A stretch of DNA of 64,000 bases, taken from the NCBI RefSeq assembly GCF_030160715.1, contig NZ_BSOW01000004.1, positions 310,001-374,000 of the forward strand, given 5' to 3'. Under the pieces are notes generated by a model. The model saw nothing but the letters and a program-made list of their open reading frames with translations. It searched no databases and was not told the DNA's origin. Shown piece by piece: positions 8,402 to 16,781 of the stretch. Numbering within the stretch: position 1 is the stretch's first letter; each line of letters starts with the position of its first letter. Both the position numbers and the translations under genes were made by a program. The stretch comes from Bradyrhizobium iriomotense. GTDB lineage: Bacteria > Pseudomonadota > Alphaproteobacteria > Rhizobiales > Xanthobacteraceae.

Positions 8402-9484
8402 ATGACCGCGATATCAGCTCCATCCGACCCGCATCGCGCCGTGCGCTGGTGGCTCGTCTCCGTGGCCGCGCTGATCGCGCTGATGGTGCTGGTCGGCGGC
8501 GCGACGCGGCTGACGGAGTCCGGGCTCTCGATCGTCGAATGGAAGCCGGTCACCGGCAGCGTGCCGCCGCTCTCCGAGACGCGGTGGACCGAGGCCTTCG
8601 AGGCCTACAAGAAGATCCCGCAATATCGCGAGCTCAATGCCGGCATGAGCCTGTCGGACTTCAAGACCATCTTCTGGTGGGAATGGAGCCACCGGCTGCT
8701 CGGCCGCTTCATCGGTGCCGCCTATTTGTTGCCGCTCCTGTTCTTCCTTTGGCGCGGGGGTCTTTCGGGCGAATTGAAACGGCGGCTTTGGCTGCTGTTC
8801 GGCCTCGGCGCACTGCAAGGCGCGGTTGGCTGGTGGATGGTGGCCTCTGGCCTCTCCGAACGGGTCGAAGTGTCGCAGTATCGGCTCGCGACGCATCTGG
8901 TTCTGGCGCTGCTGATCTTCGCCGGCATCGTCTGGACCTTGCGACGGCTCGGCGCACGGCAGGAGATCATTGTCTCCGCGCGACTGAAGTTCACCAGCGC
9001 GGTGCTCGTCGTCGTCACCTTCGTGCAGCTTTATCTCGGTGCGCTGGTGGCGGGCTTGCGGGCAGGGCGCGTCTACAACACCTGGCCGGAGATCGACGGC
9101 GCGTTCATCCCGTCGGCGGAGCGGCTGTGGTTCGAGACGCCGTGGTGGCGTAACCTGTTCGACAATGTGCTGACCGTGCAGTTCGAGCACCGCATGATGG
9201 CCTACACGCTGTTCGCGCTCGCCGCGCTGCACGCGTTCGATGCCGTGCGCTTGCGTGCAGGCACTGCCGCAAGCGGCGCCGTGTGGCTGTTTGCGGCGGT
9301 GAGCTTGCAGGCCGTGCTCGGCATCCTGACACTGCTGAACCAGGTGCCGATCGGCCTTGCGCTCGCACATCAGGCGGTTGCGATCCTCGTGCTGACGCTG
9401 GCGGTGGTGCAGGCCGAGCGGCTTTCGGCGCGAAAGCCTGCGGAGACCTATTCGCGCGTTATCCCCCTGAGCCAGGCCGGCTGA
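8402..9484 (+). CDS. ctaA: Haem A synthase (COX15/CtaA)
   Basis: A 360-residue, about eight-helix membrane protein that oxidises the C8 methyl group of haem O to make haem A for aa3-type cytochrome oxidases. Landmarks are [18 protein letters not shown] near the N-terminus and the haem-ligand histidines in [32 protein letters not shown] and LAHQAVAIL. Length and helix layout match the alphaproteobacterial type 2 enzyme. The stop abuts the convergent gene at 9485. Confidence 0.95.
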   Translation: MTAISAPSDPHRAVRWWLVSVAALIALMVLVGGATRLTESGLSIVEWKPVTGSVPPLSETRWTEAFEAYKKIPQYRELNAGMSLSDFKTIFWWEWSHRLLGRFIGAAYLLPLLFFLWRGGLSGELKRRLWLLFGLGALQGAVGWWMVASGLSERVEVSQYRLATHLVLALLIFAGIVWTLRRLGARQEIIVSARLKFTSAVLVVVTFVQLYLGALVAGLRAGRVYNTWPEIDGAFIPSAERLWFETPWWRNLFDNVLTVQFEHRMMAYTLFALAALHAFDAVRLRAGTAASGAVWLFAAVSLQAVLGILTLLNQVPIGLALAHQAVAILVLTLAVVQAERLSARKPAETYSRVIPLSQAG

Positions 9485-9880
9485 TCAGCAATAACCGTAG
9501 ACGCCGCAGGCGTAGGGCAGCCGCCACCAATAGCCGACCTGGGGACCGCCGTAATACGCGCCCTGATAGTCGTAATCCCAGGGGCGGCCGTAATAGCCCG
9601 GCAGCGTGTTGGAGCCCGGCAGGAGCGGCGTGCCCGGCAGATTGCGGATGTAGCTGCCGACGCCATAGGCCGGCGAGATGAGCGCATCCGGATCGGTCTC
9701 GACCCAAACCTTCGGCGGCTCCGGCGGCGCGATCGTGGTGCGGTATTTGTAATGCGGCCGCGGCAGGCCCGGCGGCAATTGCTCGACGCGTCGCTTCTTC
9801 TGCACGGCGACCTGATCGGCCGCGAGCGCGCTCGTGACCATCAGCATCACGGCCAGAGGGGACACAATCCAGCGCAGCAT
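9485..9880 (-). CDS. Secreted Pro/Tyr/Gly-rich hypothetical protein
   Basis: A 131-residue protein with a signal peptide (MLRWIVSPLAVMLMVTSALA). A basic stretch (KKRRVEQLPPG) follows, then a Pro- and Tyr-rich body containing GYYGRPWDYDYQGAYYGG, and the protein ends PYACGVYGYC. The family is unknown to me. Its stop directly abuts ctaA's stop. The composition suggests an envelope or surface protein. Confidence 0.65.
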   Translation of the reverse strand: MLRWIVSPLAVMLMVTSALAADQVAVQKKRRVEQLPPGLPRPHYKYRTTIAPPEPPKVWVETDPDALISPAYGVGSYIRNLPGTPLLPGSNTLPGYYGRPWDYDYQGAYYGGPQVGYWWRLPYACGVYGYC

Positions 9881-9951
9881 GGTCGGCTCCGAATCAATCT
9901 GGGCGGCCCAGTATGTCAGCCGAGACAGCAGAGAGCGTTAACGCCGGTCAC

Positions 9952-10043
9952 GTCATTCCGGGGCGGCTCGAAGAGCCGAACCCGGAATCCAGACGTTATG
10001 ACGCGAGATTCCGGGTTCGCGCTTGCGCGCGCCCCGGAATGAC
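9952..10043. repeat. REP-like nested inverted repeat
   Basis: GTCATTCCGGGGC at 9952-9964 is mirrored by GCCCCGGAATGAC at 10031-10043. Inside are a second pair, GAACCCGGAATC and GATTCCGGGTTC. The whole unit folds into a long hairpin between two convergent or tandem minus-strand genes. Such units are common interspersed elements in Bradyrhizobium-type genomes (general knowledge). Half copies of the outer arm appear at 17964-17976 and 49486-49499. Confidence 0.8.
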
Positions 10044-10051
10044 AGCGAAAA

Positions 10052-11332
10052 TCAGGCGCCCAGCGCCTGCTCGAGATCCGCGATCAGGTCTTCCTTGTCC
10101 TCGATACCGATCGACAGGCGGACCACGTCGGGACCTGCGCCCGACCTCACCTTGGCGGCATCGTCGAGCTGGCTGTGCGTGGTCGAGGCCGGGTGGATCA
10201 CCAGCGAGCGGGTGTCGCCGACATTGGCAAGGTGCGAGAACAGCGTGAGCTTCGAGACCAGGCTGACGCCGGCGTCATAGCCGCCCTTCAGGCTGAAGGT
10301 GAACACCGCACCCGCGCCCTTCGGCGAATATTTGCGCGCGAGCTGGTTGTACTTGTCGCTGGCAAGCCCCGCATAGCTCACCGACGCCACGGCGGAATGG
10401 CCGGACAGGAACTCGGCGATCGCCTTGGCATTGTCGCAGTGCTTCTGCATCCGCAGCGGCAGCGTCTCGATGCCGGTGAGGATGAGGAACGCATTGAATG
10501 GCGACAGCGCGGGGCCGAGGTCGCGCAGGCCGAGCACGCGGCAGGCGATGGCGAAGGCGAAATTGCCGAAGGTCTCGTGCAGCTTGATGCCGTGATATTC
10601 GGGGCGCGGCTCCGAGAGCATCGGATATTTGCCGTCCTTCGACCAGTCGAAGGTGCCGGCATCGACGATGACGCCGCCGATCGAGTTGCCGTGGCCGCCC
10701 AAAAATTTCGTCAGCGAGTGCACCACAATGTCGGCGCCGTGGTCGATCGGCTTGATCAGATAGGGTGTCGCCAGCGTGTTGTCGACGATCAGCGGCACCC
10801 CAGCCTTGCGCGCCACCGTGGAGATCGCCTCGATGTCGGTGATGCTGCCGCCGGGATTGGCGATGGACTCGACGAAGATCGCCTTGGTGCGCGGCGTCAC
10901 CGCGCGCTCGAAGCTCGCGATGTCATCGGGATCGGCCCACACCACGTTCCAGCCAAAGCTCTTGAACGATTGGCTGAACTGGTTGATCGAGCCGCCATAG
11001 AGCTTTCGCGCGGCGACGAACTCGTCGCCGGGCTGGAGCAATTGCTGCATCACCACGACCTGCGCGGCATGGCCGGAGGCGACCGCAAGCGCGGCGGTGC
11101 CGCCTTCGAGCGCAGCGACACGCTCCTCCAGCACCGCATTCGTGGGATTGCCGATGCGGGTATAGATGTTGCCGAACGACTGGAGGCCGAACAGCGAGGC
11201 CGCGTGGTCGGCGTCGTTGAAGACGAAAGAGGTCGTTTGATAAATCGGCGTCGCGCGCGCACCGGTCGTCGGATCGGGCTGTGCACCGGCATGCACGGCA
11301 AGGGTCGAAAATCCCGGAAGGCGATCGCTCAT
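10052..11332 (-). CDS. metY: O-acetylhomoserine aminocarboxypropyltransferase (sulfhydrylase)
   Basis: A 426-residue PLP enzyme of the Cys/Met metabolism family, converting O-acetylhomoserine plus sulfide to homocysteine. The N-terminus TLAVHAGAQPDPTTGARATPI and YTRIGNPTNAVLEERVAALEGG are typical. The PLP lysine is in VVHSLTKFLGGHGN, and the C-terminal HPASTTHSQL is conserved. The length and the long insertion FDWSKDGKYPMLSEPRPEYHG place it in the MetY branch rather than MetZ/MetB. I looked upstream for a SAM-II riboswitch and did not find one. Confidence 0.92.
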   Translation of the reverse strand: MSDRLPGFSTLAVHAGAQPDPTTGARATPIYQTTSFVFNDADHAASLFGLQSFGNIYTRIGNPTNAVLEERVAALEGGTAALAVASGHAAQVVVMQQLLQPGDEFVAARKLYGGSINQFSQSFKSFGWNVVWADPDDIASFERAVTPRTKAIFVESIANPGGSITDIEAISTVARKAGVPLIVDNTLATPYLIKPIDHGADIVVHSLTKFLGGHGNSIGGVIVDAGTFDWSKDGKYPMLSEPRPEYHGIKLHETFGNFAFAIACRVLGLRDLGPALSPFNAFLILTGIETLPLRMQKHCDNAKAIAEFLSGHSAVASVSYAGLASDKYNQLARKYSPKGAGAVFTFSLKGGYDAGVSLVSKLTLFSHLANVGDTRSLVIHPASTTHSQLDDAAKVRSGAGPDVVRLSIGIEDKEDLIADLEQALGA

Positions 11333-11484
11333 TCGTGGCGTCCTGTTCTTGGGGCAGCTGAAAAACGCGCGGCATGCTGATCGCGGCGGCGGCCGTCGTC
11401 AAGGCACTGGCGCACGCCAAGCTTTATTCGAAACGGCCTTGCTTCGCTTTGTCGCGTTCGCGAAACGAATCTTTCGCAGCTGCG

Positions 11485-12069
11485 TCAGCTCTGCTCGGTC
11501 TTGTTCTTCGCCGCGCGATCGGCCGCCGCCGTGTGACCGCCGCCGACGCTCGTGCGATTGAGCGACAATTGCATGCCTTGTGTCGGCGCGGGCGGACGCT
11601 TGGAGCTGAGCGTGCGCGAATTGACGCCCATCCAGGAAATTTCCGAGGACAGTCGGCCATATTCGATCTTGGGGCAGCGGTTCATCACGACCTTGATGCC
11701 GGCGGCCTCGGCCTTCTCCGCAGCCGCATCGTCGCGCGCGCCAAGCTGCATCCAGATCACCTTCGGCAGCGGATCGAGCGCCAGGGCCTCCTCCACCACG
11801 GGCATGATGTGGCTGGAGTTGCGGAAGATGTCGATCATGTCGACGGGACGACCGATGTCGGCAAGCGAGGCGACGAAGGGTTTTCCGATGAGCTCCTTGC
11901 CGACATGGCCGGGATTGACGGGGATCATGTCGTAGCCGCGCTGCGCCAGATATTTGAACGCAAAGTAGCTCGGCCGCACATTGACCGGCGAGGCGCCGAC
12001 CATCGCGATCGACTTCACACTGTTGAGGATGCCGCGGATGTAATTATCGGGATAGGCGTCGTGGTTCAT
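11485..12069 (-). CDS. CoA-binding domain protein (YccU-like)
   Basis: A 194-residue cytoplasmic protein with a Rossmann-type CoA_binding_2 domain: SIAMVGASPVNVRPS near residue 20 is the nucleotide loop. PVNPGHVGKELIGKP, KVIWMQLGARDDAAAEKAEAAG and VVMNRCPKIEY are family landmarks. About 50 residues at the C-terminus are an extra polar tail. The function of this family is not established. The gene lies upstream of metY in the same direction, with about 150 bases between. Confidence 0.85.
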   Translation of the reverse strand: MNHDAYPDNYIRGILNSVKSIAMVGASPVNVRPSYFAFKYLAQRGYDMIPVNPGHVGKELIGKPFVASLADIGRPVDMIDIFRNSSHIMPVVEEALALDPLPKVIWMQLGARDDAAAEKAEAAGIKVVMNRCPKIEYGRLSSEISWMGVNSRTLSSKRPPAPTQGMQLSLNRTSVGGGHTAAADRAAKNKTEQS

Positions 12070-12087
12070 CTTGGTCTTTTCTTTCGA

Positions 12088-12189
12088 CCCTCATGGTGAG
12101 GAGCGCGGAACGCGCGTCTCGAATCATGAGGCCAATGGCCGGGCCTTCATCCTTCGAGACGCCGCCTTCCGCGGCTCCTCAGGATGAGG
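12088..12189. repeat. Interspersed palindromic repeat (CCTCATGGTGAGGAGC type)
   Basis: The unit begins CCTCATGGTGAGGAGC and ends GCTCCTCAGGATGAGG, with internal GCGCGTCTCGAATCATGAGG and CCTTCGAGACGC arms. It folds as nested hairpins in the short gap between two minus-strand genes. From memory, this is a very frequent repeat in Bradyrhizobium and Rhodopseudomonas intergenic regions. Confidence 0.8.
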
Positions 12190-12199
12190 AGTTAGCTGT

Positions 12200-13024
12200 T
12201 TACTTATCTTCCCATGTCGGGTCGCGTTTCTCGATGAAGGCCTTGATGCCTTCCTCGGCGTCGCGCGCCATCATGTTCTCGGTCATCACCTCCGCCGCAT
12301 AGCGATAGGCATCCGCAAGGCTCATCTCGGCCTGGCGGTAGAACGCCTCCTTGCCGAGCTTCACGGTGTAGGCGGATTTCAGCGCGACCTGTTCCGCGAG
12401 CGCAATCGCGGCATCGCGCTCGGTGCCGGCTGGGACCACGCGGTTGACGAGGCCGATCTCGCGGGCGCGTGCGGCGGGGATCGGCTCGCCGGTGAGCAGC
12501 ATCTCCATCGCCTGCTTGCGCGGCACGTTGCGCGACAGCGCCACCATCGGCGTCGAGCAGAACAGGCCGATGTCGACGCCGGGCGTGGCGAAGCTTGCGG
12601 CGTCCGATGCGATCGCAAGATCGCAGCTTGCGACGAGCTGGCAGCCGGCGGCCGTCGCGACTCCCTGGACGGCGGTAACCACGGGCTTGGGCAGACGCAC
12701 GATCGCCTGCATCATTGCGCTACAGGCGTTCATCATCTCGGCGAAGTAGGCGCGGCCGCGATCGGGGTCGCTGCGGCGCGCCGTCAGTTCCTTCAGGTCG
12801 TGGCCGGCGGAAAAGGCCGGGCCGTTGGCGGCGATGACGGCGGCGCGGATGCGCTTGTCCTCGGCAATCGCGTTGAAGCTCGCATGCAGCTGGCCGATCA
12901 TCGCCTCCGACAGGCTGTTGCGCGCGGCAGGGCGGTTCAGCGTCAGCACGGCGACGCTGCCGACGATCTCCCGCAGCAGGATCGGCGGTTCCGGGGAGGG
13001 AGTGCGGGCGGGCTGGACGGACAT
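12200..13024 (-). CDS. ECHDC3-like enoyl-CoA hydratase/isomerase family protein
   Basis: A 274-residue crotonase-fold protein. FSAGHDLKEL forms the first oxyanion-hole segment. VQGVATAAGCQLVASCDLAIAS follows, in which the usual catalytic Glu after GGC is Gln. The stretch SFATPGVDIGLFCSTPMVAL lacks the second catalytic Glu and closely resembles the ECHDC3 group (known from memory). Hydratase activity is therefore doubtful. ATG at 13024 is chosen; the frame continues upstream to 13087 without support. It is divergent from the thioesterase gene. Confidence 0.85.
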   Translation of the reverse strand: MSVQPARTPSPEPPILLREIVGSVAVLTLNRPAARNSLSEAMIGQLHASFNAIAEDKRIRAAVIAANGPAFSAGHDLKELTARRSDPDRGRAYFAEMMNACSAMMQAIVRLPKPVVTAVQGVATAAGCQLVASCDLAIASDAASFATPGVDIGLFCSTPMVALSRNVPRKQAMEMLLTGEPIPAARAREIGLVNRVVPAGTERDAAIALAEQVALKSAYTVKLGKEAFYRQAEMSLADAYRYAAEVMTENMMARDAEEGIKAFIEKRDPTWEDK

Positions 13025-13108
13025 TGAAGATTCCGCTTGGGATATTGCAGTTGGATGACGCAGATAACTTAATGTAACAGGCAGCATGAAGCGAGGGTGA
13101 GGGGTCGC

Positions 13109-13537
13109 ATGGCGTTAGCGAAAATGAGCGTGGCTGAGGTCGAAGGGTTTCTTCGCGACGAATTTCCCCAAGCCTTCAGCGGCGACGACATTACGATCGA
13201 GAGCGCCGATGGTCAGACCGCGCTGCTTCGCCAGCGCTACAGCGAAAGGATGCTGCGGCCGGGTGGAACCGTGTCGGGGCCGACACTGATGGCGCTGGCC
13301 GATTTCGCCATGTACGTGGTGCTGCTGTCCGCGATCGGGCCGATCGGGCTCGCCGTCACCACCAATCTCAACATCAATTTCCTGCGCAAGGGCCAGCCCG
13401 GGCAGGACGTGCTGGCGGAGGCCCGGCTTCTGAAGCTCGGCAAGCGTCTGGCGGTCGGGGAGGTCAACCTGCTTTCGGGCACCTCGCCCGACCCGATCGC
13501 TCATGTCACATCCACCTATTCCATTCCAAATGTTTGA
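13109..13537 (+). CDS. PaaI-type hotdog thioesterase family protein
   Basis: A 142-residue hotdog-fold protein likely hydrolysing an acyl-CoA or aryl-CoA. The central helix segment GGTVSGPTLMALADFAMYVV carries the aspartate typical of PaaI-type active sites, followed by TTNLNINFLRKGQPGQDVLAEARLLKLGKRL. ATG at 13109 with GAGGGG upstream is preferred over GTG at 13097. It is divergent from the ECHDC3-like gene, so the two may share a promoter region and both act on CoA esters. Confidence 0.85.
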   Translation: MALAKMSVAEVEGFLRDEFPQAFSGDDITIESADGQTALLRQRYSERMLRPGGTVSGPTLMALADFAMYVVLLSAIGPIGLAVTTNLNINFLRKGQPGQDVLAEARLLKLGKRLAVGEVNLLSGTSPDPIAHVTSTYSIPNV

Positions 13538-13695
13538 CCTTTTCGTAGGTAATATAGCACCATATTTTTAAGATATTGATTTTGCTTCTCTTATTTCTCT
13601 CGCTGGGCATTGACCGGCGCGCGTCACTTCTCTAGAAACCGCGCAGTCCGGCGCGTCGCTCGCGCCGTCATCTCCCCGTCCACGGAAATCCAGAT

Positions 13696-14160
13696 ATGAA
13701 AACCTTTTCGGCAAAGCCCGCCGAGGTGACGAAGAAGTGGGTGCTGATCGACGCCAAGGGTCTGGTCGTCGGTCGTCTCGCCACCATCGTCGCCATGCGG
13801 CTGCGCGGCAAGCACCTCCCGACCTACACCCCGCACGTCGATTGCGGCGACAACGTCATCATCATCAACGCGGCGCATGCGGTCCTGACCGGTCGCAAGC
13901 GCGAGCAGAAGACCTACTACAAGCACACCGGCTATGTCGGCCACGTCAAGGAGCGCACCGCGCGCCAGATCCTCGAGGGCCGTCATCCCGAGCGCGTGCT
14001 CGAGAAGGCCGTCGAGCGCATGATCCCTCGTGGTCCGCTCGGTCGCGTCCAGATGGGCAACCTCCGCGTCTATGGCGGCGCCGATCATCCGCACGAGGCG
14101 CAGAGCCCCGAGAAGATCGACATCGCCAAGTTGAACCGCAAGAACACGAGGGCCGCATAA
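13696..14160 (+). CDS. rplM: Large ribosomal subunit protein L13
   Basis: A 154-residue protein starting [15 protein letters not shown], with the L13 landmarks [17 protein letters not shown] segment, [29 protein letters not shown] and the [22 protein letters not shown]-terminus. It is followed after one base by rpsI, the universal L13-S9 pair. The 158-base leader (13538-13695) is unusually AT-rich for this genome and probably holds the promoter. Confidence 0.97.
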   Translation: MKTFSAKPAEVTKKWVLIDAKGLVVGRLATIVAMRLRGKHLPTYTPHVDCGDNVIIINAAHAVLTGRKREQKTYYKHTGYVGHVKERTARQILEGRHPERVLEKAVERMIPRGPLGRVQMGNLRVYGGADHPHEAQSPEKIDIAKLNRKNTRAA

Positions 14161-14161
14161 C

Positions 14162-14638
14162 ATGGCCGAATCCATCCAGTCGCTCGACCAGCTCTCGCAG
14201 CTCAAGACGGCCGCGCCCGACGCGCCCAAGCACGAGAAGAAGGTCGACAAGTTCAATCGCGCCTATGCCACCGGCAAGCGCAAGGACGCGGTCGCCCGCG
14301 TCTGGATCAAGCCGGGTGCCGGCAAGGTCATGGTCAACTCGCGTGATGTCGAGATCTACTTCGCTCGTCCCGTGCTGCGCATGATGATCCAGCAGCCGCT
14401 GGTCGCTGCCCAGCGCGCCGGTCAGTACGACGTGATCTGCACCGTCGCCGGCGGCGGTCTCTCCGGCCAGGCCGGCGCGGTGCGCCACGGCATCTCGAAG
14501 GCGCTGACGCATTTCGAGCCGGAGCTGCGCGGCGTGCTCAAGAAGGGCGGCTTCCTGACCCGCGACTCCCGCGTCGTCGAGCGCAAGAAGTACGGCAAGG
14601 CGAAGGCCCGCCGGTCCTTCCAGTTCTCCAAGCGCTAA
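14162..14638 (+). CDS. rpsI: Small ribosomal subunit protein S9
   Basis: A 158-residue protein with the alphaproteobacterial N-terminal extension (about 35 residues) before the S9 core [19 protein letters not shown]. Later [19 protein letters not shown] and [20 protein letters not shown] are conserved, and the C-terminal KR contacts P-site tRNA. It is cotranscribed with rplM and ends in a strong intrinsic terminator. Confidence 0.97.
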   Translation: MAESIQSLDQLSQLKTAAPDAPKHEKKVDKFNRAYATGKRKDAVARVWIKPGAGKVMVNSRDVEIYFARPVLRMMIQQPLVAAQRAGQYDVICTVAGGGLSGQAGAVRHGISKALTHFEPELRGVLKKGGFLTRDSRVVERKKYGKAKARRSFQFSKR

Positions 14639-14682
14639 TCGCTTCGGTAAAATTCGCTGCGAAAGCAGCTTCAATGAAATGC

Positions 14683-14711
14683 AAAAGGGCGCTGATTTCA
14701 GCGCCCTTTTT
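14683..14711 (+). terminator. Intrinsic terminator of rplM-rpsI
   Basis: GGGCGCTGA and TCAGCGCCC form a 9-bp stem with a two-base loop, flanked by AAAA and a five-T tract, 45 bases after the rpsI stop. Confidence 0.9.
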
Positions 14712-14865
14712 GTTGTTCGTTTGTACGCAAATTGACTCGGTGTTTTTCCGAAAACTTGGCGTCCCATGAAAACCTGATTGGAACCCGGGGGAACCTAGCT
14801 TCGCAAACTGGAAGGGCGCGCGATCGGGCTGATCGCGTAATGGCTTGGTTTCAAAGGGGGCTGAC

Positions 14866-16080
14866 ATGATGTCGCTCGATAGCATCACGCTATACCTGGT
14901 TGCCACGATGGTAGCCGCACTGCTCGGCGCCATGATGGTGTTCTTCGGCAGTCAAGAGAAAAGTCCCGCGCTGAAATGGTGGGGCACCGCCTATCTCCTC
15001 GGCGCGGCTTCCGTCGCGCTATGGACGGCGGCCGGCGACAAGCTCGGCGCGCAGCTTTATCTCGCGCTGAATGCCGTCGGCTTCGTCGCCTGCGGCATGG
15101 TGTGGAACGCCGCGCGCGTCTTCCACGGCCGCAAGCCGAACTGGCCGGGACTCCTGTTCGGAGCGCTCGGCTGGGCCGCCGCGGTGACGCTGCTCGATCC
15201 GGCCGCCGCAACACTGCGCATGTTGATCGGCGCCGGCATCGTCTCGGTCTACGCCGCGCTGACCGCGGGCGAGCTCTGGTCGGAGCGGCGCAAGAGCCTG
15301 CAACGAAGCTGGCCGGTCTTCGCCGTGCCGATCATGCACGGTTGCGTGCTGATGATGCCGGTCCTGATCGGCAGTTTCCTGCGGCCGAACGATCCGCACT
15401 TCTCCACGAGCATCTGGGTCACGGTGTTCGCGGTCGAGCTCATCCTCTACGCCGTCGGCACCGTGTTCGTGATCTTCATGCTGGTGTCCGAGCGCACGGT
15501 GACCGCGCACAAGACCGCGGCATCGATGGACCCGCTGACCGGCATGTTCAACCGGCGCGGCTTTGCGGAAGCCTGCTCGCGCGTCATCGAGCGCGAGGCC
15601 AAGGCGGGGCGGCCGGTCACCGTCATGATCTTCGACATCGACCACTTCAAGTCGATCAACGACCGTTTCGGCCACCCCGCGGGCGACGAGATGCTCAAGC
15701 TGTTCTCGACCGTCGTGACAACCAATCTGCGCATCTCCGACCTGTCGGGTCGGATCGGCGGCGAGGAATTCGCGGCGCTGCTGCCGTGCTCGCTGGAAGA
15801 GGGCGTGCTGGTCGCCGAGCGCGTGCGCGAGGCGTTCGAGACCTCCGGCATCGTCGTCGACGAAGGCCCGGTGGACACCACCGTCAGCATCGGCGTTGCC
15901 GGCGGTCCGGCCGGCACCGAGCTCGAGGTGCTGCTGGCTGCTGCAGACACCGCGCTCTACCAGGCCAAGCGCGGCGGCCGCAATCGCGTCGAGGCCGCAG
16001 AAGAGCTGCCGCTGTCGCTGGAGAACTGGCGCCGCCAGACAGCGGCGCGGCTCCCGGTGCCGCGGCCTGCGACGGCGTAG
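14866..16080 (+). CDS. Membrane diguanylate cyclase (GGDEF)
   Basis: A 404-residue protein with about six hydrophobic helices in the first 200 residues, then a GGDEF domain making cyclic di-GMP. The signature is RIGGEEFAALLP, an active GGEEF variant. Upstream, RISD sits five residues before it, matching the RxxD inhibitory site for product feedback. FDIDHFKSINDRFGHPAGDE carries the metal and substrate residues. ATG at 14866 follows AAAGGGGG; the TTG at 14845 is less likely. The N-terminal sensor has no domain name I can support. Confidence 0.92.
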   Translation: MMSLDSITLYLVATMVAALLGAMMVFFGSQEKSPALKWWGTAYLLGAASVALWTAAGDKLGAQLYLALNAVGFVACGMVWNAARVFHGRKPNWPGLLFGALGWAAAVTLLDPAAATLRMLIGAGIVSVYAALTAGELWSERRKSLQRSWPVFAVPIMHGCVLMMPVLIGSFLRPNDPHFSTSIWVTVFAVELILYAVGTVFVIFMLVSERTVTAHKTAASMDPLTGMFNRRGFAEACSRVIEREAKAGRPVTVMIFDIDHFKSINDRFGHPAGDEMLKLFSTVVTTNLRISDLSGRIGGEEFAALLPCSLEEGVLVAERVREAFETSGIVVDEGPVDTTVSIGVAGGPAGTELEVLLAAADTALYQAKRGGRNRVEAAEELPLSLENWRRQTAARLPVPRPATA

Positions 16081-16139
16081 CTTGCGAGAGAGTCCGGCGG
16101 TAAGGCGCTGTTTACCATTCGACCCCTACCATCGTGGTC

Positions 16140-16376
16140 ATGGAGTCGATCCGTCAACAGACCTCGCAAGCCGCTCTGGTGTCGCTCGAAGCGGCCGCGG
16201 CATCGGCGCGCGGCGGCTTCGCCTGCGTCTTCTCGACATCGGACGAATATGAGACGGCGCTGATCACCGAGCGCCGTGCCCAGGGCCGCTACGCGCAGAA
16301 CCGTGGTCTCTGGCCGCTCATCCTCTTTACGGCCTGCGTGGCGACGGTGGCGGGGACGGTGTTGTTGCTCGGCTGA
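16140..16376 (+). CDS. Small protein with C-terminal membrane helix, unknown
   Basis: A 78-residue protein: a soluble N-terminal part with SACVFSTSDEYETALITERR-like acidic/basic character, then one membrane helix (WPLILFTACVATVAGTVLLLG) ending at the C-terminus, a tail-anchored layout. The start could be ATG 16140 or GTG 16134; neither has a clear ribosome site. It lies downstream of the cyclase gene by 59 bases and before a terminator. Confidence 0.55.
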   Translation: MESIRQQTSQAALVSLEAAAASARGGFACVFSTSDEYETALITERRAQGRYAQNRGLWPLILFTACVATVAGTVLLLG

Positions 16377-16402
16377 GAGAGGCAGGTTTCTTGACCGACC
16401 AG

Positions 16403-16430
16403 GGCGCCGGATCGGCGCCTTTTTCTTTTT
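16403..16430 (+). terminator. Intrinsic terminator
   Basis: GGCGCCG and CGGCGCC form a 7-bp stem with a GAT loop, followed by TTTTTCTTTTT. It closes the transcript of the small protein gene at 16140. Confidence 0.8.
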
Positions 16431-16475
16431 GGCGGGCTGCGCTAGATACGCCTGTCAACAAGAAGGGTGGAAACA

Positions 16476-16775
16476 ATGATCACCGAGATCGCGCAAATCG
16501 ACGTCAAGCCGGGGACCGAGAAGGATTTCGAGGCGGCGGTGGCCAAGGCCAAGGCTGCGTTCGGCCGCTCCAAGGGCTTTCACGGCTTCGAGCTGCACAA
16601 ATCGATCGAGAAGCCGCAGCGCTACCGGTTGATGGTGAAGTGGGAGACGCTGGAGAACCACACCGTCGACTTCCGCGGCTCGGAGAACTTTGCCGAATGG
16701 CGCGGCCTCGTCGGTCAGTATTTTGCCGCACCGCCCGAGGTCGAGCACACCAATACGGTGGTGACGACGGCCTGA
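16476..16775 (+). CDS. ABM (antibiotic biosynthesis monooxygenase) family protein
   Basis: A 99-residue ferredoxin-like-fold protein: ITEIAQIDVKPGTEKDFEAA at the start, then GFHGFELHKSIEKPQRYRLMVKWETLENH and FRGSENFAEWRGLVGQYF. The family includes quinol monooxygenases and haem-degrading enzymes; the activity of this member is unknown. ATG 16476 follows AAGGGTGG; a GTG at 16467 is in frame. Confidence 0.85.
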   Translation: MITEIAQIDVKPGTEKDFEAAVAKAKAAFGRSKGFHGFELHKSIEKPQRYRLMVKWETLENHTVDFRGSENFAEWRGLVGQYFAAPPEVEHTNTVVTTA

Positions 16776-16781
16776 GCAGTT

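Noticed and set aside
11333..11484. SAM-II riboswitch upstream of metY
   Set aside because: Such elements are common before metY-type genes in this class, but the conserved pseudoknot core could not be found in this leader.
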